Positions 39,901 through 50,164 of a stretch of 64,000 nt of DNA are shown in pieces (the stretch's first letter is position 1; the number at the start of each line of letters is the position of its first letter). A program made the position numbers and the translations under genes. This DNA comes from Eleginops maclovinus. Lineage: Eukaryota; Chordata; Actinopteri; Perciformes; Eleginopidae. Below the pieces are notes generated by a model, which was given only the letters and a program-made list of their open reading frames with translations, did not search any database and had not been told where the DNA came from. The stretch is from NCBI RefSeq assembly GCF_036324505.1, contig NC_086355.1, positions 22,186,518-22,250,517 of the forward strand, written 5' to 3'.

Positions 39901-41453
39901 TCCATTACTATCACAGAAGCCTAGAAACCAACATGGCCTGTCAATAAAAATCAACCCAATAAAATATTTTATTTAAGTAATAGCTTTGGGATGTGTTCAG
40001 TTTGAACACAACATATTACGATCCTAAAATAATATTTCAACACAGGGTTTCTCTACAAGGGACACAAGATTGGATAATATAGGACCCATTATTAGTGATA
40101 TTGTACTTTAGTGATGAAAACCCCCAAAATATTACTACCACTATTGTTGGAGTGAATTTAGGATCTGGGGACCCTGTATGGCCCAAATAAACCACTCTCA
40201 TGTATGTATGCTAAATATGTAGCTAAACCCTGAACATGGCTCAAAATGGGCCTACATGCATGTACTAAACTTGATAATTAACATGTTAATTTTATTAGCA
40301 TAAAGGCTAATACTGCCCTGTTGCATCATGGAGCTTTTTGAAAGGCTGCTAATGGCTCATGTCAAAACACACCTACAACCCATACTGAACACCCTCCAAA
40401 TAACCTACCAGCTAGCTGTTAACATTTCTCACACAGTAAGCTAAGCTATGAAACTGCTAGCTCGAAATACTGTACAGACTCGAGGGTGATCTGTATATCT
40501 TACATTGTGCAAAAAAACGTCCCTCTCTTGTATTTCTCACTACTCACCTGGCCTAAATCAGTATTCAGCACAGCTGCCTATCAATCAAACCAGCTCCTTC
40601 TCTAGAGAATCCTGCTCCAATAGCAAGTATCTGCTGGATAATTGCCATAAATGGAAACCCTGCCAGTCCCTTCAACTCCTCCAGCCAGAATGCCAGCTCA
40701 ACCCTGGATCCCCTTTTTCCCTACAGCAACTTACGCAAGCCTGCTAATAAAGAACTTACCTTTCACCCACTTGCTTGTCCCTGTGTCTGTTTTTGGGTCT
40801 AGCTACTGTAGCCCTGACAGTTTAGACTAAGATAATGAAAGGACCATGAAGTTGAGGTCCAGATATACTACAGAAAATAGGGTTTACATACTGCCAGAGA
40901 GGAAATGCTGTTCAAGTGCAAGTTAACATTTTTAACCTGTAATGTGACACACATTTCATGGAACCCAATGCATTATAATGTGGACTTTGTATTCAGAGAC
41001 TGGCCGGAGCATATGAATAAAACAACTGTTAATATGTCAGTACAATCATGCAAGCTAACATGCAAATGTTGAAGCACTCACAGGTGGAGTGGCCCTTCCC
41101 TGCCCATCTGGACTTGTACCAGATAGTCATGCCGTCTTCCAGAAGGCGGAAATGTCGCTGTTTCTTCCATGAACGTGACTTTACTTTTCTCAGAGTCGAC
41201 CCTGCCATCATCACCTTGATATGTGGGTCATCCTGGATGCCTGCACAGTCAGTGTAAAAAGTCAAACGTGCATCATGTCACACCTCAGGTACCATACTGT
41301 CATCAGTGATTCAAGTAAAAACTGAGCTCAACTTCTAAATAGAAGGAGGCCTTTGGGAGAATATGAACCTCAGAGAGATTTCAAAATCATCACAATTTTT
41401 CTATCATCAGTTTAAGTGAATAACATTTACTTACGTGAACCTTCAAGATCCAT
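28570..41453 (-). CDS. plcd4: Phosphoinositide phospholipase C delta 4
   Basis: Fifteen coding exons on the minus strand: 41453-41435, 41240-41082, 39641-39413, 38736-38607, 38064-37833, 37408-37207, 36873-36729, 36059-35907, 32411-32241, 31119-30963, 30867-30751, 30124-29946, 29772-29640, 29528-29379 and 28676-28570. They give 760 aa (human PLCD4 762). Domain order is PH (about 17-128), EF-hands (loop 146-157 [12 protein letters not shown] is complete; loop 182-193 has Gln at its last position), catalytic X (about 290-435) with His304 in SSSHNTY and His349 in YHGHT, acidic linker (about 436-480), Y (481-600), and C2 (about 630-755). It hydrolyses PIP2 to IP3 and diacylglycerol in a calcium-dependent way. 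PLCD4 rather than PLCD1/3 is supported by RALKRGC-type sequence, [19 protein letters not shown] and synteny. Two oddities are described in findings: the 39412-38737 intron is U12-like with a GG acceptor, and the 37206-36874 intron ends in an (AC)44 tract. Confidence 0.94.
28760..28960. repeat. ACTCAAGTACAAGTA-type teleost MITE copy
   Basis: Contains TTTTACTCAAGTACAAGTAC and TCAAAAGTAAAAGTAGTCAT followed by GGTCCATTTCAGA. The same words occur at about 18440-18575. It lies in the last intron of plcd4. Confidence 0.55.
28990..29135. repeat. Interspersed repeat, inverse of 16310-16470
   Basis: Holds CCAATCACAACAGAGCC, CTGGGCTCTGGTTTCAGACA and GGTGCTGCAGCACAGGCAGT, the reverse complement of blocks in bcs1l intron 1. 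It lies in the last intron of plcd4. Confidence 0.55.
31200..32230. other. plcd4 intron, no feature recognised
   Basis: AT-rich intron sequence between two Y-domain/linker exons. No repeat family or RNA gene was recognised. Confidence 0.45.
32603..33429. mobile_element. hAT transposon, internally deleted, with perfect 8-bp target duplication
   Basis: The left end CAGGGTGCGATTTG and the right end CAAATCGCACCCTG are exact inverted repeats. The identical 8-mer CATAGATG flanks both sides (32595-32602 and 33430-33437). The 827-bp body has C-runs near the left end and contains the start of a transposase-like reading frame (32911-33069). It is an internal-deletion derivative that relies on a source element elsewhere. 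It lies in the 3.5-kb plcd4 intron. Confidence 0.88.
32911..33069 (+). pseudogene. Truncated transposase-like N-terminus inside the hAT element
   Basis: A short frame starts [15 protein letters not shown], shows a CCRQCPDRK stretch and an acidic/proline end, and stops at 33067-33069. Fish hAT and ZMYM/TTF-type transposases commonly begin with a basic ...SSI/LxSFF motif, so I infer this is the first piece of such a protein. The frame is also open upstream to 32626. The catalytic and dimerisation parts are missing. Confidence 0.45.
33478..33830. repeat. Degenerate tandem repeat of about 20-bp units
   Basis: Imperfect units built on CAAAGAGACACAAAATGACC recur across the stretch: AAAGACACACAATACA, CAAAGACACATGAAA, CAAAAAGAGACTACAAGAGA, CAAAGAGACAGAAGT, CAAAGAGACACAAAATCA and others. 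It starts about 40 bp after the hAT element. Confidence 0.7.
34478..34540. repeat. Short direct repeat
   Basis: ATCATCTGAAGATCTGATT occurs at 34481-34499 and again at 34514-34532, a 33-bp period. Each copy is itself partly palindromic around AGATCT. Confidence 0.6.
34905..35060. repeat. Repeat rich in GCTAACATGC words
   Basis: Contains ATGCTAACATGCCAATTCTA, GTGTTAACATGAGAGCATGA and TTAGCATGCTAACATTTGCT. Similar words occur at about 43060-43115. It is a common style of dispersed fish repeat; the family is unknown to me. Confidence 0.5.
35335..35475. repeat. GTAACGCGTTAC-type palindromic MITE
   Basis: The stretch has TGTAACGCGTTACAAAAGTA at one end and TCAGTAACGCAGTTGCAACA at the other, with GTAACGCAGTAATATAACGC in between. 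It lies in the plcd4 intron. Confidence 0.6.
36876..36963. repeat. (AC)44 microsatellite at a plcd4 splice acceptor
   Basis: A perfect 88-bp AC run on the plus strand. On the plcd4 strand it reads (GT)n immediately before TAG at the acceptor of the exon 36873-36729, leaving no polypyrimidine tract. Confidence 0.97.
38850..39010. repeat. AATACTTTATTTATCCC-type LINE/SINE tail
   Basis: Contains AATCAGAAATACTTTATTTA followed by TCCCAAATTGGGA and a short run of TAAGTGTAAAGTGT repeats. This is a common 3'-end style of fish retroposons. It lies within the U12-like intron of plcd4. Confidence 0.5.
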
Positions 41454-44400
41454 TGCTATTCTTGAATCATGCCAATGGAAATGTGCTGCTAAAGAGAAGC
41501 AGATGTCGGTGAATTGTTCCAAAGCTTGTCTCTGTTTCCAAACAAAGTGGATTAAGTAAAAGCTTTAAAAGCTGTTAATTCAGCTGATTCATATACTATC
41601 TCAATACAAACAATCACAGCATAATACTAATCTCCATCTGTCCACAGAGGGTTTGCTGAGCACACTTTCAGCAACACCCTGATTCAAAGTGATACAGTGT
41701 CTCACAAAACTACAATCAGCTGGGGAGTAAGAGGATGAAGGTTATCCTTACTGTTTGAACTGTTATATCTGGGCTCAAAACCTAAGCTGGCAAAAGTATT
41801 AAGAAAACTTGATTTATGTAGCAGCTTTTATGCTAGAAATGCAGCACAAAAACCTATACAATAATGGAAACTACACATGTTTTGAACACTCAAGTAGGGA
41901 TAGAATACCACAATTAACTTGAAAATGATAGTAAGATGAAAAAGAAATACAAAAATGCTATCAAACATATTGAATAATACAAATGATTCAATTAAGGTAA
42001 AATATGGAAATCAGTACCCATATTTGCCCAGTATGCCCATTATATCAATAAAAACTGCAACAGCGTAAAAAGGTCTCCATGATCTCCTAATCTATTCCAT
42101 TTGCTGTTTTATTTTCCACATTAGTGATGGGGAATTGATTTTTAATACACAAACTTTAGTTTTGAGTGCACTTTACAAAGTTTCTCTTCTGCTGAATTAA
42201 CAGCTCCAAGTCTGCTTAACATGATCTCCTCCTGAAAAAGAGAGTATACTGGCACACTGTCTAATGATATTGTAGAATAACGGCAGTAAATGCCAAGGTA
42301 TGGGAATGGCAAGTCCTGCAGTCTGTGTGCTGACTAATAACAACACATATTCAGTAGTCTGCGCCCACCTCAGATACAGTTTATCTCATAAGAATCAATA
42401 GAAGACAGATTTTTTACATTTGATTTACCTGCATGTGATTGAAATGCAATAACTATTCGATAATGATTTCTAATTCTGGACTTTTATTTTTGATATGGGA
42501 CAAAACGCTACAAGAATATGCCATAATTAAAGGAGAGCTTTCATTTATCAAACACAACAGTAACATAATGTAGAACTTGTTTAGCCATGTTGACCGTGTG
42601 GCACTACAGCAATGTTACTGTTTTTTTTCTGTCAGGTCAATCTGCCACCACTTTCGACCAGACTGTGTATTTCCACTACAGGATTAACAACCATGACATT
42701 TGTTTCAGATATTCATTGTTCCCAGTGGTAATATCATAGTGACTTGGTTGATGCTGTGTAACAAAAGGCATCATGTCGTTTATATTTCAGTTTTTGACTA
42801 GAAAAGCCCAACAACTATTGCAGGGATTGCCACTGAATTGGGTACATCCAACATTACAACTTTAGACAATCATAACAAAGCATGTATGGAATTAATCCGC
42901 AGATTCTCTGGTTCCAAATGAAACCAAAAACTATGAATCACAACAACCTCCCAAAGCATACACTTGTAAACTGCAAAAATGGGACTTCAAAAGCGTTGTG
43001 GAGAAGTAATATAACATGATAGCCTACCTGCTAAACATCAGTAGCCTACTGTCATTGTGAGCATGTTAGCATGCCGATGTTAGCATTTAGGTAACATGGC
43101 TGTTAGCATGGCTGTAGACTTTTTTTTGTCTGAATCAAAGTTGAATCCCTTTAAGCAAATGTGTCCAACTTTATTTCACTATACTGTAGCTTCTCACAAA
43201 CAATTTGGTCCAAACAGCTGAAAAAGTAAACTAAAAAACTAGCCTAGCGAACATAGCATTCAGTCAAGACGTATTATGGATTCATGTTTTATAAATAAGC
43301 TCACATAAAGATTCAGAACAAACCTATTCCACTGGCCTGATAATGACAGGTCACTGGATGTGTGGGACATAGTAGTAATAATAAAAGCAAGATATTTGTT
43401 ATCTTAAATGCCTCATACACCAAGCATTATCAACATGTGGACATGCTTTTAAGACACAGAGTGGCATGATTCCAAAAACCTTCTTCATTGCAAGTTCATC
43501 AATTCTTCTATGTGGGTCAAAATATGATGAGAACCTAAAGCAATATGTGTGGGACAGATATAAATTTGCAAGGGAGAAATGTTGAAACTATTGTTAGGCT
43601 GAGTTACACAAGACCATTGTTTCATGAAAGTCAAGTAAAATTATTCCTATGGCCAAAAATCATAAATGTGAGTGTTTTGCAAATCATCCAATCCTTTTAA
43701 CCCTTACACCATCCTTTTAAAAGCCAAGAAACCCAAACAGAATGAGGCAAATGTGCTGCTTATGAGTGAAAGCTGATAAACGCCTGCTTTATCTGTTGTT
43801 TGCTGATAAATCTAGATAAAAGACTTCCGGTAAGGGAAGGTTTTCTAAAGTCTGCATATCTGTATTCCTGTCTGACATCTATCCTTTCCTTTCATTGTCT
43901 CCTGAAACAACAAGATCTAACCTTGGGCTCTGAGAGTTTCTAAATCCTCTGTGCCAGCCCTCCCTGGCAAGTTTTAAAAAAAATAAACCGACTTCTCACC
44001 ACAGTAGCTATGACTGAAATAATCCAAGGAATGCTTTCACAGTTGTTTCACAATTTAATATCACACTCCTGCTGCAAAAACAGACACACCATGAAAGCGA
44101 GAGTTATTTTCCACAGCTATTTGCTCCATGAACTGTGTGCTTTTATGTGTTGTGCTTTCACTGCAGAGCCACGTCTAAGACTTTTTTCTTTCACATCCAA
44201 GTTTTTCAGATCTTACTCTCAAAAGATCAACAACCCCTCCTTCATGCATAACGTGCAGACTTCTAAACTGCAATTAGGTCACGTTATGTTTTATTTTTGG
44301 GGCCATGCTGAAGCGTCTCCTGGGCCAGATGAGTCACACAAGGCCACTTCTTCAGGGAGTTTACTGACCACACACACAAACACACAAAGACATGACTAAT

Positions 44401-44800
44401 GTGCATACAGACAGGATTGAAAGTGGGAATAAACAGCTCAGTCATGAGGGCCAACAGCTTGGTACTTTTATTTTGTGTGCTTCTTCTTTAAATCTGTTTC
44501 CTCCATCACAGGAATGCTTCATTTCCCCTGTAGAGTAAGGATCTTTGTCCTCATATTTACTGCGTTTTCCTGCACGCAATTATGTGAAGAATTCAACAAA
44601 TAAGTCAGGCGGCACTGTAAGTCCACTTAAATACACATATAACTCCAAACTGCAAGGGGAGGGAGGATTACTCACAGTTAATTAGAACCAGAGGCAGAAA
44701 CATGAGACACAAAAGCATCACTTCAGCAAAGCCTGTGCTACTGCAGCTAAAAAAAGAAGGACTGCGTCACATAAACTACAACTAGCTTTTGGTTCATAGG
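41454..44800. other. plcd4 5' intron, no gene seen
   Basis: Sequence between the plcd4 start-codon exon and the probable first exon. A plausible acceptor (CTTTAGCAG) lies about 41490 on the minus strand. A GTTAGCATG-rich repeat lies at about 43060-43115. No other coding sequence is convincing. Confidence 0.45.
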
Positions 44801-44819
44801 GATACAGAGCTGTACTTAC

Positions 44820-44990
44820 CAACAGTACAGACCTCACAGGGGTTACTGTGAGTCCAGAGGCCGGTCCTCTTCAGGAGACAGCTGTCCCAGGGAAAGCCTC
44901 AGATATTGAGGGGTAGGACCCTGGATGGCTGGATAAATTTAGGGGTGTGTGTACGTCACACTGGCTCTGTACACTGAGATCCAGACTCTA
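44820..44990 (-). other. plcd4: Probable plcd4 noncoding first exon
   Basis: On the minus strand an unspliced-looking GC-richer block ends CTGTACTGTTG before the strong donor GTAAGTAC (44819-44812). Its position upstream of the ATG exon fits a 5' UTR exon. The transcription start is not resolved. This is inference from the splice site and composition. Confidence 0.35.
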
Positions 44991-45146
44991 GAGTCCAGGG
45001 ACTGTTAGCTGAGCTTAGGGTCTTAAAGACTGGGAGTGTCTGAAGGGAAATCTGGCTCTGCCTCCTCTCTCCTCCCCTCTTACTGCTGCCTCCAGGAAAT
45101 CTGATTCCCTAGTCACTGCTGCCGCACACTGGTACGCTCTGCTTCA

Positions 45147-45166
45147 CCCCCCCCCCCCCCCCCCCC
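45147..45166. repeat. Poly-C tract (20 C)
   Basis: A run of C between GCTTCA and AAGCC, followed by CT-rich sequence to about 45290. Confidence 0.95.
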
Positions 45167-45539
45167 AAGCCTTCCTTCCTTTCCTGCCACTCCCTTGCTC
45201 CGCCATCCGCAGACCCCTCTCTGCATCTGGTAAAGGGTCACTCCCCCCTGTCTGCTCCTCCTCACTCTGTCTGTCTTTCTCCCTCATCCTCCGGCTGATA
45301 GTTGATGCTCTGCTGAGGAGACTCCATGTGTCTGTATCAGCTCTGATAACGGCTAACACAATCCTGGGAAAAAGGTCTGCTGTGTCTGGGAAAGAAGCCA
45401 ATTCATAAAACAATGAGGAATAAGCTCTACTCTGTTGTGCATGATAAAGACTCTTAACATTTGATGATATCAGAAGATTGCGTTAGTCTGAGCAGCGGCT
45501 ACACCGAACATCTTGGCTATTCTGCAGAGAAGAGACCTC

Positions 45540-45870
45540 ATTGGTCATTGGTGGAATGTAATGTACATTTACTCATCATTACTAAGTATTGTACTTTTAA
45601 TTTTTGACACAATTAGTTACTTTGCAGTTTTTGGTTTATTAATACACAATACAAATCAACTGATATATTATGATTTATCCCCATATTTACCAGAAGCGAA
45701 ACATTAACATACCCCTGATTATAATTCAGAACTAAAATATACAGTATATAAAATGACTTGCAAAATTATTCATTTTACTTTTTGTACTTTAAGTATATTT
45801 TGATGTGAGTATTATTTTCTTGATTAAGATTTTGAGTGCAGGAATTGTACTCGTAACGGAGTATTTTTAC
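45540..45870. repeat. AAGTACTTTTA-type palindromic MITE
   Basis: The ends are loosely inverted: ATGTACATTTACTCATCATT near the left, and GAATTGTACTCGTAACGGAG with ACTTTAAGTATATTTTGA near the right. The words resemble the copies at 18360-18860 and 28760-28960. Confidence 0.5.
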
Positions 45871-47793
45871 AATGTGCTTTTGTTACATAAGCAAAAAAGC
45901 AAAAGATCTGAATATTTCTTTCACCCCTGTGATAGACAAAGGTTTGGACGCTGTTTTTAATTACAGTGCTGGCTGCCAATGTGGACATCCGAATACAAAA
46001 TAGCAACATAAATGAAAGGAAAATAAGGGAAACTTTTCCCATTATCCAGCTAATGTACTGTTCCCTTTGAAAGGTCCTTATAATGGCTTTAGCCAATGTA
46101 GCTCTTCCTACATAAAGGAAAACGAACAAAAAGGCACCAGACGCACACTTAGGAGCATCTCCCCTGGGGAATGGATTTGCTCACAAATGGAAGGCTGGAG
46201 TGGAGGTGTTTCATCGATGGATGCTGCCCATCTCAGTCCTATGGGGCCCACAACCTGCTAATGTACTGGTGAAAGGAAATGAAGGCTCGTTAGTGTTAGA
46301 GGGAGCACTCAGTGAGCACAGGTGAGACAATTTCCCATCAGACCCACAAAAAATTATCTAAAGATAACTTTGACTCAACTATAGAGCTTCATACAATATT
46401 CACCAATTCAAAAGATCCTCTTGAAGAACTTTACATATCTAAGGATTTGGAAAAATACAGCTTACCTGCAGTGCAGTAAACCTGACACCCTGAAAGGAAA
46501 GTGAGAATAGTTTTTCCGGTTATCAATTTTCCAAATCGTATATATTGTTTTCCCTACTGTGTTTATGAAATATAACAGATAAAAAAATATGTTTTGCTTT
46601 GATTTTTTTTTGAAACAGGGCTAGGGTTAGATTTGCAAGGTGCACATATTTTCTTTAATCAATTCAATCTTTTTTGACTTTTGTTGGGGAAAATATTGAA
46701 TGTACTCTTTCAATATCAGAGTAGCACATGATTACAAAGGCCCAACTGTAACTGTGTATATGACAGGATGTATGATTACCTGGAAGAGCATCAGGACACA
46801 CGGTTTTAGGCATACGATCAGATATTTGACAACGATTAACATGGCGATTCAGCCTCTATGGAGATAGGCAGGATCATTTCTGACATGTTCCTCAGCTAAT
46901 CTGAACAAAACATTGTATATTGCTTTGAACAGGGATTTCTCCATCTTGTGACTGTGATGACGACTTCCATTCTTGCAAGGATAGTAAATAAATTTAAGAT
47001 GTTGACGAGTGAGATTTTTCTATCATTTTCATGAAAACAATTGGAAGCAAATCATTTTGCTGGTGATTTGCTTTTTGTGTTTGTTGTTCTTAAACCTTCT
47101 TTGGCCACAAGAAACAGAAAAACTGTACTAGCAGCCAGGTTTTTTTTACAACCGTTTCAGAAACAATGCTTTATTTTTTTTAAATCTATGGTGGCCGGCA
47201 GCCCAAGCGCTTGTTGACGATCAGGGATTAAGTTGGCCAACTGTCACTGTTGTTGGAAATTTACCTAAAATGTTAGCTTTATCGGCTTATTTTAACCAAC
47301 ATTAATGCAAATCTGCTGTAAATAGATAGCAAGTGCTCCGGAGTGCTTCACTTTTCGGTGTTCTTATTTTTGTTTTGTTTGGAGCTTCTGCAGCGTTTTG
47401 TATATGCAGCGCTTATAGTAAACACTGCGCATGTTTCGTGAAGTTGGTGAATGTTTTTTGTGGTGAAGATGTTTCTTCATTTGCATGTGTTTTGGCACAT
47501 TTGTATTTTTATATTGGGATCGTTTTTTATACTGCAGCAGGTTTCTCCTAATGTAAATGTTTTGGGCCGTTGTAGCGCGTTTGCACATGTAGGCCACCGT
47601 AAAAATCAACTAAGAAAAGATTATCCTGAACAAATACTTTTGCCCTCTGAAATATAGCTGGATCAATTGATTAGCTGATTGACAGAACCTCCTAGAATGT
47701 GTGAAAAAAAAGTTGATTTCTGAAATATCTTGAACAACACTAGCTTAAACTCCTTATTTGTAGAACTGAGCCAACATACTTAATATATATATA
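45871..47793. other. Intergenic plcd4-cnot9, no gene seen
   Basis: AT-rich DNA with open frames of at most about 100 codons. These show either low-complexity composition or no family signature. Nothing here earns a gene call. Confidence 0.45.
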
Positions 47794-49389
47794 CAGTGGG
47801 GCAAAAAAGTATTTAGTCAGCCACCAATTGTGCAAGTTCTCCCATTTAAAAAGATGAGAGATGCCTGTAATTTTCATCATAGGTACACTTCAACTATGAG
47901 AGACAGAATGGGGAAAAAATCCAGGAAATCACATTGTAGGATTTTTAATGAATTAATTGGTAAATTCCTCGGTAAAATAAGTATTTGGTCACCTACAAAC
48001 AAGCAAGATGTCTGGCTCTCACAGACCTGTAACTTCTTCTGAGGCTCCTCTGTCCTCCACTCGTTACCTGTATTAATGGCACCTTTTTTAACTCGTTATC
48101 AGTATAAAAGACACCTGTCCACAACCTCAAACAGTCATACTCCAAACTCCACTATGGCCAAGACCAAAGAGCTGTCAAAGGAGACCAGAGACAAAATTGT
48201 AGACCTGCACCAGGCTGGGAAAACTGAATCTGCAATAGGTAAGCAGCTTGGTGTGAAGAAATCAACTGTGGGAGCAATTATTAGAAAATGGAAGACATAC
48301 AAGACCACTGCTAATGTCCCTCGATCTGGGGCTCCACGCAAGATCTCACCCCGTGGGGTCAAAATGATCACAAGAACGGTGAGCAAAAATCCCAGAACCA
48401 CACGGGGGGACCTAGTGAATGACCTGCAGAGAGCTGGGACCAAAGTAACAGAGGCTACCATCAGTAACACACTACGCCGCCAGGGACCTAAATCCTGCAG
48501 TTCCAGACGTGTCCCCCTGCTTAAGCCAGTACATGTCCAGGCCCGTCTGAAGTTTGCTAGAGGGCATTTGGATGATCCAGAAGAGGATTGGGAGAATGTC
48601 ATATGGTCAGATGAAACCAAAATAGAACTTTTTGGTAAAAACTCAACTCGTCGTGTTTGGAGGAGAAAGAATGCAGAGTTGCATCCAAAGAACACCATAC
48701 CTACTGTGAAGCATGGGGGTGGAAACATCATGCTTTGGGGCTGTTTCTCTGCAAAGGGACCAGGACGACTGATCCGTGTAAAGGAAAGAATGAATGGGGC
48801 CATGTATCGTGAGATTTTGAGTGAAAACCTCCTTCCATCAGCAAGGGCACTGAAGATGAAGCGTGGCTGGGTCTTTCAGCATGACAATGATCCCAAACAC
48901 ACCACCAGGGCAACGAAGGAGTGGCTTCGTAAGAAGCATTTCAAGGTCCTGGAGTGGCCTAGCCAGTCTCCAGATCTCAACCCCATAGGAAATCTTTGGA
49001 GGGAGTTGAAAGTCGGTGTTGCCCAGCGACAGCCCCAAAACATCAGTGCTTTAGAGGAGATCTGCATGGAGGAATGGGCCAAAATACCAGCAACAGTGTG
49101 TGAAAACCTTGTGAAGACTTACAGAAAATGTTTGACCTCTGTCATTGCCAACAAAGGGTATATAACAAAGTATTGAGATGAACTTTTGTTATTGACCAAA
49201 TACTTATTTTCCACAATAATTTGAAAATAAATTCTTTAAAAATCCTACAATGTGATTTCCTGGATTTTATTTCTCATTCTGTCTCTCATAGTTGAAGTGT
49301 ACCTATGATAAAAATGGCAGGCCTCTCATCTTTTTAAATGGGAGAACTTGCACAATTGGTGGCTGACTAAATACTTTTTTGCCCCACTG
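47794..49389 (+). mobile_element. Full-length Tc1-like transposon (1596 bp)
   Basis: The left end starts CAGTGGGGCAAAAAAGTATT and the right end is its inverse. The terminal inverted repeats are about 200 bp, diverging by small changes. Each contains an outer repeat (AAAGTATTTAGTCAGCC) and an inner one (ATAAGTATTTGGTCA), the IR/DR layout. The left flank is TA (47792-47793); the right flank is TG (49390-49391), so one copy of the TA duplication has changed. The insertion lies in a (TA)n stretch. It contains the transposase at 48154-49176 and an AATAAA at 49226-49231. Confidence 0.97.
48154..49176 (+). CDS. Tc1 transposase, full-length frame but catalytic Glu replaced
   Basis: The frame gives 340 aa, the normal Tc1 length, with no stop or frameshift. 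The N-terminal half has paired helix-turn-helix domains ([20 protein letters not shown], then [14 protein letters not shown]) joined by PRSGAPRK. The catalytic domain has Asp153 in WSDETK and Asp244 in QHDNDPKHT. The third acidic residue, expected 35 positions later in NPIENLW, is Gly279: codon GGA at 48988-48990 in [11 protein letters not shown]. This DDE/D34E enzyme would be expected to be dead for cleavage. The frame is open upstream to 48076, but ATG 48154 matches the family start MAKTKE. It would use the flanking inverted repeats as substrate. Confidence 0.95.
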   Translation: MAKTKELSKETRDKIVDLHQAGKTESAIGKQLGVKKSTVGAIIRKWKTYKTTANVPRSGAPRKISPRGVKMITRTVSKNPRTTRGDLVNDLQRAGTKVTEATISNTLRRQGPKSCSSRRVPLLKPVHVQARLKFARGHLDDPEEDWENVIWSDETKIELFGKNSTRRVWRRKNAELHPKNTIPTVKHGGGNIMLWGCFSAKGPGRLIRVKERMNGAMYREILSENLLPSARALKMKRGWVFQHDNDPKHTTRATKEWLRKKHFKVLEWPSQSPDLNPIGNLWRELKVGVAQRQPQNISALEEICMEEWAKIPATVCENLVKTYRKCLTSVIANKGYITKY

Positions 49390-49392
49390 TGT

Positions 49393-49425
49393 ATATATAT
49401 ATATACATACATACACATACACACG
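49393..49425. repeat. TA/CATA simple repeat
   Basis: TATATATATATACATACATA-type sequence immediately after the Tc1 right end. It matches the TA-rich flank left of the element. Confidence 0.8.
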
Positions 49426-49981
49426 GCCTTAAACGGAACAGTGTACAGAAATATTTCCGCCGTTTACTAAACTGCTGCATATACAGTAATATCAGCTGAC
49501 GGGGGTTAGCAGAATTAGATTAAAAAGTCTGACTTGAAATGCAAGAAGCAAAAAATAACAATTCCATCTTTGAACAGGAATGGAACAAAAAGTTACAGGA
49601 CTAACCGTTAAAAAACGAGCTGACCGATATTTTGCAAAACACCTTTTATTGCTGATATTGCAATAATACAGCAATAAAAGTTTAAATGATGCAGTTTAAA
49701 AAGTAGCACAGATTTCTTATTTAAATTTTAATCTATTTTTGCTTTGTTATTTATGTTTAATTCTACTTTCTAGTGAAATGTACTGTTAAAAATTGACCCT
49801 AATATTTATAAAGATAACATATGTAGACATATGTTTTACTTTTGGATTTTGCCCAAACAATGTAACTAATAAACAATTAACAGTCAACACATTATTGCTG
49901 GATTTAATGCATTATAAAATATCAGTTATCAGTATTGGCCTTAAAAATCTGCAATCAGACAAGCTCTTAAAAAACAGATTT

Positions 49982-49987
49982 TTTATT
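49982..49987 (-). terminator. cnot9: Candidate cnot9 polyadenylation signal
   Basis: AATAAA on the minus strand, about 178 bp past the cnot9 stop. Confidence 0.45.
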
Positions 49988-50164
49988 GTGTGGAAGTGAC
50001 ATACTGGCAGAAAATAATGGTGTAAATGAACTATCCAAAAGCAAGCATTCCTATTATGTCCTTCCCTTTGCAGACAAACAGTCTTAGCGCCACTTTTGGC
50101 AAAAATTACAAAATCTAGAGAGTGATGAGTCTGTGTCAGCAGTAAGCACACACTTTGTTCCTCA

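Noticed and set aside
44010..44399. 129-codon plus-strand frame upstream of plcd4
   Set aside because: No similarity or codon bias that I can see, and no exon structure around it; likely chance.
47333..47657. Hydrophobic plus-strand frame and basic minus-strand frame near 47.4 kb
   Set aside because: Both are short and low in complexity, with no start context, splice partners or recognisable domain.
48135..48803. 222-codon minus-strand open frame
   Set aside because: It lies wholly opposite the Tc1 transposase and has no family signature; it is a mirror of that coding sequence.
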